A DNA stretch of 64,000 bases from Leucaena leucocephala. Taxonomy: Eukaryota > Streptophyta > Magnoliopsida > Fabales > Fabaceae. The position numbers and the translations under genes are program-made. Numbering within the stretch: the first letter of the stretch is position 1; each line of letters begins with the position of its first letter. The DNA is taken from NCBI GenBank assembly GCA_037074615.1, contig CM073560.1, positions 7,819,501 to 7,883,500 of the forward strand. Direction: 5' to 3'. This document shows positions 1 through 10,790 of this stretch, piece by piece. The notes beneath the pieces were generated by a model. It was not told the origin of the DNA. It ran no database searches and saw only the letters and a program-made list of their open reading frames with translations.

Positions 1-650
1 TTCTGCTATCACTATGGTGGTTGCTGCTGCGGTTGCAAGATTACAGCAGTCTGGGAAGGAGGTAGTACCAGAGAATGATATAGAACCTGAACCTCAGCCA
101 GATCATGAGCAGACTGGAATGAATAGACATCAGGGGTCTATAAGAAATAATAATAACCAGGAAAGTCTGCAAACATGGATGGAATGATTCCATAAATTTG
201 ATCCGCCCATGTTGAAGGGACTTTTGACACTCAAACAGCTGAGGATTGGGTAAGCTAGTTAGAGAAAATCTTTAAGGTTTTAGAATGTTCCATTGAAAGA
301 AAGACCCAGCTGGCAGTTTACAAAGGAATGTGCAATAACCAGAAAAGAGTGAGCTTACTCCATCAGTACCACTGAAAGTGATGCCACCAGGTTCCTTGAA
401 AAGGAACAGTAAGAAGAGAAATGAGCCAGCATATGGGTCAAAAGTTAATAAGAAGCAAGGAAGTAGGCCAGGTAGTGAACCAAGAGAAGTTAGTAGGCAA
501 CCAAGGCCTAATGAAGGTAGGAACTGTGGTCGAGACCATGGTATGAGGCCTTGTCCAGTAGGTCAAGGGTTACGCTATAGGTGTGGAAAGTATGGACATT
601 ATGCCAGGGAGTGTCCACAGAACACAACAGGCGAAAGATACTCGACTTAG
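1..650 (+). pseudogene. gag remnant with first zinc-knuckle region (element G1)
   Basis: This is a decayed Ty3/gypsy gag. The 5' part reads as an Ala-rich then acidic segment like that of the copy at 21373. An in-frame stop (TGA near 186) and frameshifts follow, in the stretch where gypsy gag normally has its capsid-like domain. At about 580-620 the frame shows GKYGHYARECP, the C-terminal half of a CX2CX4HX4C knuckle. The first Cys codon of that knuckle is CGC (Arg), as in the copy at 21990, so the loss predates both insertions. A protein of 90 aa is open at 378-650 but is basic and not a full gag. Not functional. Confidence 0.7.
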
Positions 651-889
651 GGAAGAATATATACCCTGACTGGCAACGAGATAAGAAAGTCTCATGTGCC
701 AAACTAAGGTACGAGTTTATTTGTGTTCTGTTTCCACTGGCTAATGAACGGATAAATCCTGTATGTGATTGGATTGTATTGTCCAGTATGCATACTATTG
801 AGCTACCCTATACCTAGTATGTTGCCGTTGTATGAGGATGAGTATGACTACATGTTTTAAAAGTAGGAAGTAGAGAAGAGGGGTCTTAT

Positions 890-1125
890 GTCGCGACTAA
901 TATGTACAGATAAGATGATGTTGCGACGTGAGAAGACCTTAGGTAGCGATGAGTAATATTGCAGTACGCGACCAGTGTACAAAGGAGTCCAGGTCACGAT
1001 GTTATGAGAGATAGGTCGTGACTAAAGGACGCAGAGATGCCAGGTTGTGACGAGTAGTGTGCGACGGTTGCGACTAAAAGTCACAGAGCATGTGAGTTGC
1101 GACTATGAAGTTCTCAAGTTGCGAC
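890..1125 (+). repeat. GTCGCGAC-type palindrome array (G1)
   Basis: Ten copies of an 8-bp core related to GTCGCGAC start at 890, 920, 943, 965, 993, 1015, 1044, 1067, 1096 and 1118. The intervals are 30, 23, 22, 28, 22, 29, 23, 29 and 22. Variants include GTTGCGAC, GTCACGAT, GTCGTGAC and TACGCGAC, mostly C-to-T or G-to-A changes at CpG. Spacers between cores are not copies of each other. On the element's sense strand the core tends to be extended as GGTCGCGACTAA. Confidence 0.85.
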
Positions 1126-2320
1126 TATAATTGGCAGAGGCCATATGATGAAGAGAATGAAGGTACCAAACTTGCTGAAGCCCACCAGCTAGAGGATTGG
1201 TATAGCATATGGTAAGCCAGACAGTACAAAGGTACTGAGGTACGAAAGATCAGTTTAAGATAATGTGAAAAAGTAGATCCTCTATGTGGTAACTAAGAGT
1301 AGATCTACATTACAGGGGTTTTATTCAGCTAATCTGAATAGAAGACCTAAATGCTGGGATGAGATTTGCCCAGGAATGATCCTAGCACATGGTCTAAGGT
1401 TAGAGACGTGATGGGTAATAGATAAAGAGCTAAATATTCCCTGTGCAGAGGGATTCCATCATGAAGAAGTAGTAGACCTAGGGGAGAATACCCTAGAGAA
1501 TAGAAGTAATAGTAAAAGATGATGAATGAGATCCATGCGACTCAAGGATAAAAAGAAAGACCAATAAGGAACCATAGTCCGGTCAAGAATAGACCAGGAC
1601 TGATAGGGACTGATGGAAAGGTAGAAGAAGTTGAGAGATAGTAAAGAGGTAGCCACAGTTGACTCCCCTATCCCTTATGTAAGATAAAGTAGTGAAGGGT
1701 TGAGTCTATACCCTGGTAAGAGGGTAGTGTGGCAGCCTAAGTAAGATAGACAGAGGTTCCTGTCAGATCCTGAGCATGTGATTGATAATCTGACAGATAA
1801 TGCGATAGATAGTATGATCAGATGATGATCTGACAAATAATGTGATAAAGGAAATATGTTTTGAGGCTTACTTAGATTATTATGATGTCTAATGGATGGT
1901 TGAGCAAGATATGATGATGTTATGGCTTATGTTGCCATAAGTTATGATAGTTGCATCTCCTTGCAGTTGTCAAAGAATGACATGCATGTTAGAGTATGCT
2001 ATGATGAATGGATACTCCCCTTTTGCAGTGCACGCAGGGTAGAGTATATATGAGTACACATATGAGATGAGAGAGTTATGAGAAAGTATGTTGCTCCCAT
2101 ACCATATGATAGGAGGATGATATGATTGTATTGAGGATAATAGATAGTCTCAGTTATGGGACGATAAGTTATGATGTGATACTCAGACATGATGTATGAT
2201 TGAGGTTACTTAGATATGATTGAGGTTACTCAGGTATTTCTATAAGCTTGTGAATACAGTACTCAGGGCCATTTCTATTGAGCGGAATGGTATACAGATA
2301 ACGGTAAAGGGATTGTTTCT
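1126..2320 (+). other. Non-coding internal region of G1
   Basis: I see no coding remnant here. It matches the same region of the copy at 22540-23710 closely. A 20-bp tandem duplication (2195-2214 and 2215-2234) is present here but single in the other copy, so it arose after the copies separated or was lost there. Confidence 0.6.
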
Positions 2321-2797
2321 AGATCACTCTTCAGATAAGAGTTGGATCTGAAACAGATGGCTCTCAGATAGAGCTAGATTCAGATGAGTATAGATCACTC
2401 TTCAAATAAGAGTTGGATCTGATGTAGAATGCTCGCAGTTAGAGCATAGTTCAAATGGCTCGTAGTTAGAGCACAGGTTGAACGATGAGAAGGAACTCCT
2501 GAGTAAGAGAGAAAGTAAGTAAAGTCTGGGTAAATGATATGAGGCTATAAAATTTTTCAAATATTTATGGAGTTATCAACAGGTGGAAGCAGTTAACCTT
2601 ATAATTTAGTCTGTTGGTTTAATATCTTCAGGAGATATACAGTACAACAGAATCACAGTTGGATTCTGGAGGGTCACAGTTAGATCCTAGCATGGCTCCA
2701 GGGTCGCAGTTAGATCCTAACGGCTTCAGAGTCACAGTTAGATTCTGAAGAGGCTAACGGTTGATCGCAGTTAGATCCCGAGGTCGCAGTTAGACCT
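2321..2797 (+). repeat. Cluster of small stem-loops with constant loop (G1)
   Basis: At least ten short inverted repeats lie in one strand sense. Two copies (2321-2349 and 2392-2420) have ACTCTT/AAGAGT stems around CAGAT or CAAAT, with an outer AGATC/GATCT stem. One (2360-2374) is GCTCT/AGAGC around CAGAT. A second group has a 7-nt loop (G/A)CAGTT(A/G) or GTAGTTA: TGCTC/GAGCA (2430-2446), GCTC/GAGC (2458-2472), AGAATC/GATTCT (2649-2667), GGGTC/GATCC (2671-2687 and 2701-2717), CTTCAGAGTC/GATTCTGAAG (2724-2750), GATC/GATC (2763-2777) and AGGTC/GACCT (2781-2797). Stem sequences differ but remain paired (with some G-U pairs), which suggests selection on structure. Confidence 0.75.
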
Positions 2798-3070
2798 AGC
2801 CTAAAGAAAGTAATGAGCCATGAGATATGAGTACAATGTAGTATCTCTTTGGGAAGATGAATACCAAAGACGAAGTTAAGGTGAGGAAGCTTCACTAGTT
2901 GATAGACTCACCCAGAGAAATTATTTTATAATGGTTTTCTCAGATAGCCTCTAGTATACAGACTAAACTTAGCTTTCCCTTAGCAAAGACGGAGTCTAAG
3001 TCCAAAGCTGAGTACTGATATTCAAAGTTTTTAGAAGTATGCCTGAGAAGTAAGGAACAGAATCCTCTAT

Positions 3071-3364
3071 GTGTTGAGAATAGAAAGGCATTGGCTAAGA
3101 GCACTCTGGGAGGAAGCTCAAGTTGTAAAGCCAATAGCAAGAGAAAGAGGTGATAGTTCAAACAAGGGACTGGTCAAGGTAATGATCAGATTGGAGAGCA
3201 GAGATGTCAATGTGGTGGAAAGAGCCATGGCACATGGGAATGTCGAGCAGGGCAAAGCAGTTGTGGTAAGAAAGGCCACTTTGCAAGAGGTTGCCCTAAG
3301 AATGCGGACATTCCTAGGAAAGGTATTTGCTCTTACCCTAGACACAGTCTTCAATATTCCCTGA
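3071..3364 (+). pseudogene. Second gag nucleocapsid remnant with paired zinc knuckles (G1)
   Basis: In the frame of bases 3211-3310 the translation contains CQCGGKSHGTWEC followed by CGKKGHFARGCP. That is a gypsy-type knuckle pair; the second is a clean CX2CX4HX4C. It lies about 2.6 kb downstream of the first gag remnant, with non-coding sequence between. Another frame is open for 97 aa (3071-3364), but its product has no recognisable motif and is probably a shadow. Expected role: nucleic-acid binding by Gag during packaging. No protease or RT follows it. Confidence 0.6.
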
Positions 3365-4046
3365 GGTCGACCCTAAGAATGTTAAGAAGAACCATAGCTG
3401 TAAGTGCGACTGAGCTGTAAGGAACTATATGCCTAGATGATGATGTGGATAATGAAGAGTTCTTTTCGGATCTAAAGAAAGTGGTCATGATAGCAAGTCA
3501 TGAGAGATTAAAGGGCCAGAGAAACCTAGAGAAGAGGGTCTAAGGCAAAGCAAAGATAGAACGTAGTTCTATAAGAAAGAGATTGCTAGGGCCTAAAGCT
3601 ATACAAAGAGTAATCTAGCCCTAAGCCAGTGGCACGAAAGGTGCTAAGGCAAGAGTAGCCTAACGATAGTTAAGCCCTAAGAAGGGATAAGAAAAGTGCG
3701 AATGCCATAAAGATTTGGCATAGATGCATGAAGTTATGAGAAAAGTCAGAGAAGTTATCTGGGTTATGATCTCGTATCAGGAGAAAGAAAGTCAGAAGAA
3801 CAATATCTCTCCTGAGAGATTAGCAAAGTGTAAGAAGAGTGAAGTAGACCCCAGAATTACATCAAAATTCTGATGGATAAGGTATGAAAGAAATGGATAC
3901 TACTCACAAGTGTAATGAATTGTCCATAAGTATAAGAGGATGAATGCCCCAAGCCTTAGTCATAAACCAGGAAAGGATATACAGAAGAGCTATATCCAGG
4001 ATCGTTGACTAAGATGCCAAGTAAATTTCGAGGACGAAATTTATTT
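3365..4046 (+). other. Non-coding 3' internal region of G1
   Basis: I see no coding remnant between the second nucleocapsid relic and the polypurine tract. The sequence is colinear with 24778-25455 of the other copy. Confidence 0.5.
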
Positions 4047-4061
4047 TAAGGGGGGTAGAAA
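4047..4061 (+). other. Polypurine tract of G1
   Basis: AAGGGGGGTAGAAA abuts the TG of the 3' LTR. This is the usual plus-strand priming site. The same tract precedes the 3' LTR at 25471. Confidence 0.85.
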
Positions 4062-7000
4062 TGTAACACCCCAATTTTTAGGCCTAGAAATGCCAGAAGG
4101 AGAATTCAAGGGCATAATCGTAATTATGGGAAAGATCAGACTGGTAGCCGATGAGTACCATATTTTGCCAGAAAATAGAGAAAATTATGCTGATCATTTC
4201 ACTGAACTGTGAAATGTGCATATGAGGTCTCTAGGTGTATGAAAGAATTAGAAATATGACCAGGGTAAAATGGTCATTTTGGAAAAGTGTGCGCGTGAGT
4301 GCTTTTTCAGGCCAAAACAGCCCGGTCCGGATAAAATATCTGAAAATACCGGGAGATAGAGAAAATGATTCCGGGTTGAATGAGGAGTCACAGAATTTTG
4401 ATTTGAGGTCCCGATTTTTCTGTAAAAATTCCTGAAGATGGGAATTTACAGTTATAATCGGTAAAGGAAGAGCAGTCAGAATAGAGATGATCGGACTATG
4501 GCTAGAGGCCATACAGTGTTGTCTAAGGCCCGTAGTGACACCAGGGAAGGCCCAGGCCCATAATATCAGTTCAGGGGTAAGAGGGGCCGGTGTCCGGGAA
4601 AAATGTGCAAAATGACGAAAATGCCCTTATGTTATAAAATAACTGAAGAATGAGTAAAGGGTATTTTGGTCATTTGGCTAAGGTTAGACAGTCAAGAAGG
4701 GGTATCTGGATAGTTGACCAGGGCCAGAGAATACTCTGGTAAAATATGAAAAGACAATAATGCCCCTAGACCTAGTAAAGGAAATGAAAGGACTTAAGGG
4801 CAATTATGGAAAGTTTCAAGGCCAAAAAGGAAAGTAGACAAAAATGTGGGGTCCTTAAGTGTAATTTTAGCCAAGTAATAAGGGACTTAAATGAAAAAAA
4901 GAAAAGTTCCCTGGGGCTAAATTGTAATTAAAGAAAGTCAGGCTGGAAGTGGTTTGGACTGTCCGAAAGCATTTCAGTCCCAGATTTCACCGGTAGAGAG
5001 AGCAAGTGACGCTCGGTAATCTGGCTTAATACAAGAATTTTTGAAGACTCCAGATAGCCAGAAATGGACTGATCGTCCAAAAGTTATAAAAATTCATACC
5101 GGATATCCTAGAATTCAGATCTAGGTGAGAAAATACAGGATGATACGTCCTTATGGGACGGATGTCGGGAAACTGACAGAATACCGATAGGAGGCCTGTA
5201 GAAAAAGTTATTCACAAATCAGAAAATCCAGACGGGAGTGTGAGGCCTTCGGGTATCCGATAGGGAGATTTATCGGTATTTAAAAAGGGACTGAATGAGT
5301 TCGGATGACCTCGGTCAGATGACTGATATGACTCACAGGGATGCCTGAACACCGCAGGCTGTGTTTCGGACAGAAGGAGCCGGTGTCCGGATATGTGTAT
5401 AAACGGTGAATAATAGATAAATATTCAATAATTATTAACGGGGGAAGATTCCTCGTAATGCGTGCCATGAAGGTATTGGACCCAGAAAGGCCCAATAATG
5501 GCGCCAACAGAGGCCCAGTAAGACACTTGGACTGATAGGCGGGCCAGTGTCCAGCAGAACCCCGGAAAAGTGTGAAATTACGAAAATGCCCCTGTGTTGT
5601 ACAAAAGTGTAACAGATGAATGAAGGGCATTTTGGTCATTCTGGACAGGCCCAGGAGCCAAGGTACATACAGGTAAAGTTACTGTGAGTCAGTATATACC
5701 CTGACAGAGTACAGAAGGGTATGAAATGACGATTTTACCCTTAGGGTTAAAATAGTGCAAGAAAGGGCACCCAAGGGTATTTTGGTAATTTGCCAAGGGC
5801 TGTTTCTTGGGAATCGAGCCATCAGAGTACTTGGGCTTGATCAGGATCCAAGATAACATACCCGGAGCCCAAAAACGTAGGCCCAGTGTTATGTGGGAAA
5901 AAGTGGCATTAAAATACTATTTTAATGCTGTTTCAATAAAGTAAGGTTACTCGGTTGGCACGATAACCGAGGAGGTGATCAGATAAAGTCCTGGATTTAT
6001 CTGGATAGCATTGGAAGGCGTGACAGGTGCCAGTAAGATGACACATGGCGCCAACATAAAGACAGAAGAAAAAGTTGAGGACACGTATTACGAGGCAAGA
6101 GACTGGACCGGTGAGTCAGCATGCTGAGTCAGCTGCTGAGGTGTCCAGGATTTCAGACATGTGATAAATGTGGCGCTGAGGTGTCCCGATGAGGTGTCCC
6201 GATGATGTCATGCATGATGCAGTAAAGGAGGAATTAAAGAAAATAGGAAAATCCAGGAAAAACCAGGACCGCAGGATCAAAGTTCATAGAAACTGCAGAA
6301 TTGCCATTGAAGGCAATTATAAATACCCCCCTCCATTCCATTTTCATTCACGCAAGGCAAGGGAGAAGGGAGAGAAAGAAGAGAGAGAAGGAGAAGGAAA
6401 GGAAGAGAGAAAGGAGAAAAGGAAGTTCTGGCGGAGCTGGAAGCAGAATAGAGATAGTAGAGCTCTGCTGAGCCTTTGAGGTAGTAACTAATCCTAGCTT
6501 TTATGTAATGGCTTTGTGATTTATTGTGCTATTGTTTGGTTGGATTGTTGTCTTATATGTTATGTCTGAAGCTCTGCTGTAATGCTATGATCATATGTTA
6601 TTAAGCATGGAAGCACGCAGCATACTTATCTGTACACAATCACAAGCAAGCACTGTCACTCTGCATTACATATATTGTTATGATTGTTGCTACTGAGATT
6701 CCCCCGAATCTCATCCCAATAAGTAAACCATTACAGGGGAGGTTATGTCAAAATGAATTATGGGAATTTAAGAGACGCCGTTATGCTGCCGAAGTAAAGA
6801 CTGAACATCAGTATATGATAAGTACTGTGTACGTAGTGCTGTCTAAGGAGGCTAGAAGTGAGTGGACCTAGCCGGTTCATCTAGTCTTTCCTGGGTACTA
6901 CGTAGAATGGTAGTTGTCATGAGGGGATTACCGAATCAGTACGGTTCAGTTCTTTGTACAGATGAAACGTAGCGGTTATGCTGCCGGATTTCAGGCAGAA

Positions 7001-7655
7001 AAAGATGTAATAGAAATATGAGAATTTCATACATGCCCTGATGTATAATGACTTATTATTTAATAATAATTATTGTTTGGCATGTTTGACTGATATATGA
7101 TGGATGTATGCCTATGTACGTAATGTTGGTTGCTGAAAATTAACGCTATGAACAGTAATACGTGGTGACAGGGTCATGTTTGATAAATGATTAAAAATAG
7201 TAAATGGATGAATAAATGTACAAAATTTTTATGGTAAATAGTAGACATACCAAGCTTTAATTTGATATATAAAACGTCTCATTTGGATGTTTACACAAGG
7301 AGATATAAATTATCAAATTTGGGACCAGAATGCTGGATTCAGGAGAAAAACGCTGGTTAAACAGTAAAATAGAAACGTTGACTGAAGTTGACTCGGTCAA
7401 TTCATGGTCAACGAGTTATTTTTCCCTGAAATATAATTGAGTTAGCTTCATTTAGAAATTGGAACCACTTCATTTATATTTTTCTAGAATTAGTTATGAT
7501 TTTTCGAAGTCGGGTCACTCATCTGGAAGTTACACAGTGAACAGTACTCGATAAGAGTAAAACTCCAGATTGAGAAATTGGACTTCAATGACCTTGAAAG
7601 TGGTTCTAAATGCTACTGAATGGTCCCTAAGACATACGAAAGTAAGGATGTTTCA
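4062..7655 (+). repeat. 3' LTR of G1 (family G, about 3.59 kb)
   Basis: It runs from TGTAACACCCC to ...GGATGTTTCA, matching both LTRs of the 17221-29059 element. TATAAATA is at 6318-6325, followed by a purine-rich leader with GAGAGAAAG runs. A candidate 5' splice site GAG|GTAGTAA is at 6480/6481, a perfect 7-bp stem-loop GAGATTC-CCCC-GAATCTC at 6695-6712, and a candidate acceptor TTACAG at 6731-6736. The U3 part contains related modules around GG(C/T)ATTTTGGTCATTT (about 4660, 5620 and 5775). Small open frames on either strand recur in every LTR copy and look like chance. Confidence 0.9.
6318..6325 (+). promoter_or_regulatory. LTR TATA box
   Basis: TATAAATA followed by a C run, about 30-60 bp before a purine-rich leader. 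The same TATAAATACCCC block occurs at the equivalent place in the G, B, C and D type LTRs of this window (for example 19480, 27727, 29231, 41268, 52679, 61046, 63257; reverse at 33188 and 55440). Its conservation across diverged LTRs supports a promoter role. Confidence 0.8.
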
Positions 7656-9593
7656 AAATGCTTATCCAATCAGTAGAATTCTTGCATCAAATGTCACTAT
7701 TCATTTGGTCAAAAATTCTATAAACAACTTTTGATCCCTAAATTTGAACAATTTGTTCTCTTTGTGTAGACATTGAAATAAGGCATGCTTAATATCAAAA
7801 TGAATCCTAACATGTTAAATAAATGCTGGTAAAATTTCACATATTTATTACATCATTTACTATTTTTAATTACATACGGCCTCATCACGAGTTACTGTTT
7901 ACAATGACAAATTCCAGCAACTACATATTACAAACACTCCTAAAATGATATGATATATGGCTAAACAAGTAACATATATCATCATCATTTACTCTGCTTC
8001 TCTTATATTTGAAGGTCTTGTTGTTTTGGGAATATAGATAGGGGTGAGATTTCTAGGGAAATCTCAATAGTAAACTAAACTAAATAGTACATGCATCAAT
8101 GTCTAATGTCTGTGCTTGCTTGGGATTGTGACAACATAATGTAACAAGCATGCTTCCATATATCATATGGAATACAATTGGACAAAGTAATCATAGAAAC
8201 AAAGCATCATTTAAGTACACCTATGTCCATAATTCCACAAAGCCAAAGCACCACCAAACATCACATTCAATACACACAAGTCTATGTTAGTTTACTACCT
8301 TGTCACTTTACGTTCTTCCTTGTCTCTTTTCCTTGCTAAGTGGCTGCCTTCTTGGAGTCCACAAAACAAAGCCTAAAATCACATATTCATCCATTCATCA
8401 TGATCCAATTCAACTAACATATAAGGACATTGAACTTAATCAATTAACCCCTAACTTTCTTGATTTGTGGTTAATTGCCTTGTCCTTTGAATTAATTTGT
8501 GTCTTGACTTTACCCTATACAATTTTTCCTTCTAAATCCATTTATGAGACTTGTTTCTCTACTTAATCCCACATAATTTTTCATTTTAAATCCATTGGAA
8601 GCATTACAATCATGAAGTTATCATTACTATTCATGAGTACGAACAATAATAGAGAGGGTTTCAAATTTTCCCTTTTCTATTCCAATGCTTCCAAGGTTCC
8701 AAACTTATTCAATTCTATACAAAATTATCATTTGAATTCAATGGAAGCATTAGAATAATGAAATTCACATCCCTCCTATCCAGAAAAACACTTGGCCGAA
8801 AGGCCCTCATGATAGGCAATGTCAAGATTACAAATTAATTTCATAACCAATCATCCAATCTAACTCATCCAAGTGCTAATTACATGATTCTAACTTGAAT
8901 TTCCTTTTCCTTCCTTATTTCTTATTTCTGTCAGCATGCCTACTCAAGGGAAAACTCAACTTTCAACCATTAGACCCTAAGTTTTATCCTTCTGAAACAC
9001 ATATAGATAAACTAGGAAGGATTTCTTACCTTAATCCTTAGCTAATTTGGATCAAAGCCCCTTGAATTTCCTCTTGAATTGCCCTGGATTAAGTCAAGTT
9101 TTCAAATGACAAGCCCTTCCCCTATGTCACCATACACTCACGATTTTAGGCTTGTTAAGGGGGTATTTATAGCAAATTTTTAAGAGCATTGGACCATTTA
9201 ACCCCTCCTTCAACTAATTATTACAATAGCTTAAACTCTCATCTCATTGGTTGATTCTTTGATTAATTAAACTTTAATCATCATTAACTTAATTCTTATA
9301 TTATTTTAATTTAATATCACATGTGTGGAAATTTCCTTCTCTTTTGAGGTATGACACATGGCGCATATGCACATGTGTGGGTCCCACAAGGACACCTCAC
9401 AAACCACATTGCATATCTTGAATTTTCTTACTTTTTTCTTTTAAAAAATCATAAAATATCCTAAAAATCAACTTAGCCTCCAAGAAATCTCTTGGCATAT
9501 TGGGCCTTCATGCTTAACGCCATATTGGGTCTCCCTTGGGTCCAAATCATTAATTGGCACATATCTTAAGTCACTTCCTTTACCGGATAACTT
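7656..9593 (-). repeat. Old, diverged reverse-orientation LTR relic
   Basis: The order of landmarks matches an LTR read on the minus strand: sequence resembling the 3' part of the G/D LTRs (7740-7960), a perfect stem-loop at 8046-8065 (identical on its own sense strand to the one at 53351-53370), then a reversed TATAAATA at 9164-9171. It carries many substitutions. No terminal TG/CA pair or TSD could be assigned. The right side is cut by the copia LTR at 9594 and the left abuts G1. The 88-aa open frame at 8300-8566 has no recognisable features. Confidence 0.55.
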
Positions 9594-10732
9594 TGTTAGA
9601 TTCTATAATTAATAATGTTTTGATGATGTCAAAAGGAATTCAAAATAATTAAGTTATTTCTGTGCTCAAATGATGTCAAGAGTGATTTAAAATAATCAAG
9701 TTATTTGTGTGCTTAAATATTGTTAAAAGATGAAGTTAATCAAGTTAATCGATTGCTCAGTCGATTAATGGTACTTAATCGATTAATGAGTATCAATTAA
9801 TCAATTGGTTGTTCGATTAATGTAAGGAGAGTGCTCTATGCTATAAAGGAAAATCAATTAATCGATTAGTGAATCAATTTATGAGTGTTTATTAATCAAT
9901 TAACTGTTCGATTAATGTCATAAGATAGCTCTCTAGAATTGAATGATTACAAAATCTGACTATAACAGCTATAACGATTACAGAATCTGAGTCTAACAGC
10001 TACCAAACAAAGAAATCTAAAAGAACAAGATTTGTCCAAGTGCATAAGTTAGTAATAATAGATATATTTTGTCAATGGATACTTCAACTCTTCAACAGAA
10101 TTATGAAGACAAAGTATAAAAGAAAGAAAAAGCCAAAGTGAGGAAGTGGAATATGTTGCGAGACTTAATAAGAAAAGCTTACAATGCATTTTGATCATAT
10201 TCATAAGATCTCTATAATACTTTATTTTTCTTCTTATGGTTCAGAGCAAACATAATCTTAGAAGAAAGAAACTTAGATAGTGAGCTTAAGTGATTATCTT
10301 ACCCACAATACTGAGAGACTTTATTTGTATCAACAATTTTTCTTTGAATCACTCAAGTAGGATTCTTGAGCGATCACATCCTTAAGGGTGTAAGGGGAGT
10401 AGGAGAGATTCTCACTAGAAATACCTTACAGTTTATTGTAAGGGGGAGTGTGAGGGAGTCACATGTTAATTATACTGATGCACAAAGAGCCCACTGAATC
10501 TTAGGGATAGTAGAACACTTAAAGGAGCTCTCTGGGGACTGGACGTAGGTCAAGTGGTTGGACCGAGCTAGTATAAATCTTCCTATATAGTTCCTCTTTG
10601 ACAACTTCTTCCTTCGGTGATATCATTGTAAACTCTATTCTTTAAACTTGATTTTAAATATCTTTAGAGTTTATCAAAAGTTTTAAAATCACCCAATTCA
10701 CCCTCTCTTGGGTGATACAACCAGTTTTAACA
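9594..10732 (+). repeat. 5' LTR of a Sirevirus-like (SIRE/Maximus type) copia element
   Basis: It begins TGTTAGATTC and ends ...GTTTTAACA, 3 bp before a primer-site-like sequence. A stretch near the start (about 9740-9920) has repeated TTAATCGATTAA-related palindromes. A GGGGGAGTGTG block and the run CACCCTCTCTTGGGTGAT near the 3' end are typical of plant Sirevirus LTRs as I remember them. It is followed by a gag remnant, which supports the orientation. The partner 3' LTR was not found in the window. Confidence 0.65.
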
Positions 10733-10734
10733 GT

Positions 10735-10749
10735 TGGCATTAGAGCAAG
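10735..10749 (+). other. Primer binding site of the Sirevirus-like element
   Basis: TGGCATTAGAGCAAG follows the LTR end by 2 bp. It resembles the tRNA-iMet site TGGTATCAGAGC with two changes. Confidence 0.6.
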
Positions 10750-10790
10750 TCACCTGTTTAATAGATCTAACGATCTCATGTGCAAAGATT

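Larger units (their letters stand above)
1..7655 (+). mobile_element. Family G non-autonomous Ty3/gypsy-like element, right part (5' end outside window)
   Basis: This is the internal region (1-4061) plus the 3' LTR (4062-7655) of a large LTR element. Base 1 corresponds to about base 21432 of the full-length copy at 17221-29059, so the 5' LTR and primer site lie upstream of the window. The internal part holds two separated gag zinc-knuckle remnants (about 400-650 and 3200-3310), a GTCGCGAC array (890-1125) and a stem-loop cluster (2321-2797). No protease, reverse transcriptase or integrase remnant is visible. I infer a non-autonomous (LARD-like) element mobilised by proteins from elsewhere. 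Confidence 0.85.

Noticed and set aside
5280..5639. 119-aa minus-strand frame, recurring at 60017-60325 and in part at 56131-56343
   Set aside because: It lies antisense in the U3 of family G LTRs, is broken differently in each copy, and shows no domain. It recurs because the LTR recurs.
8300..8566. 88-aa open frame in the left flank
   Set aside because: Lies within an old reverse LTR relic, hydrophobic and AT-rich, without recognisable domain or gene context.
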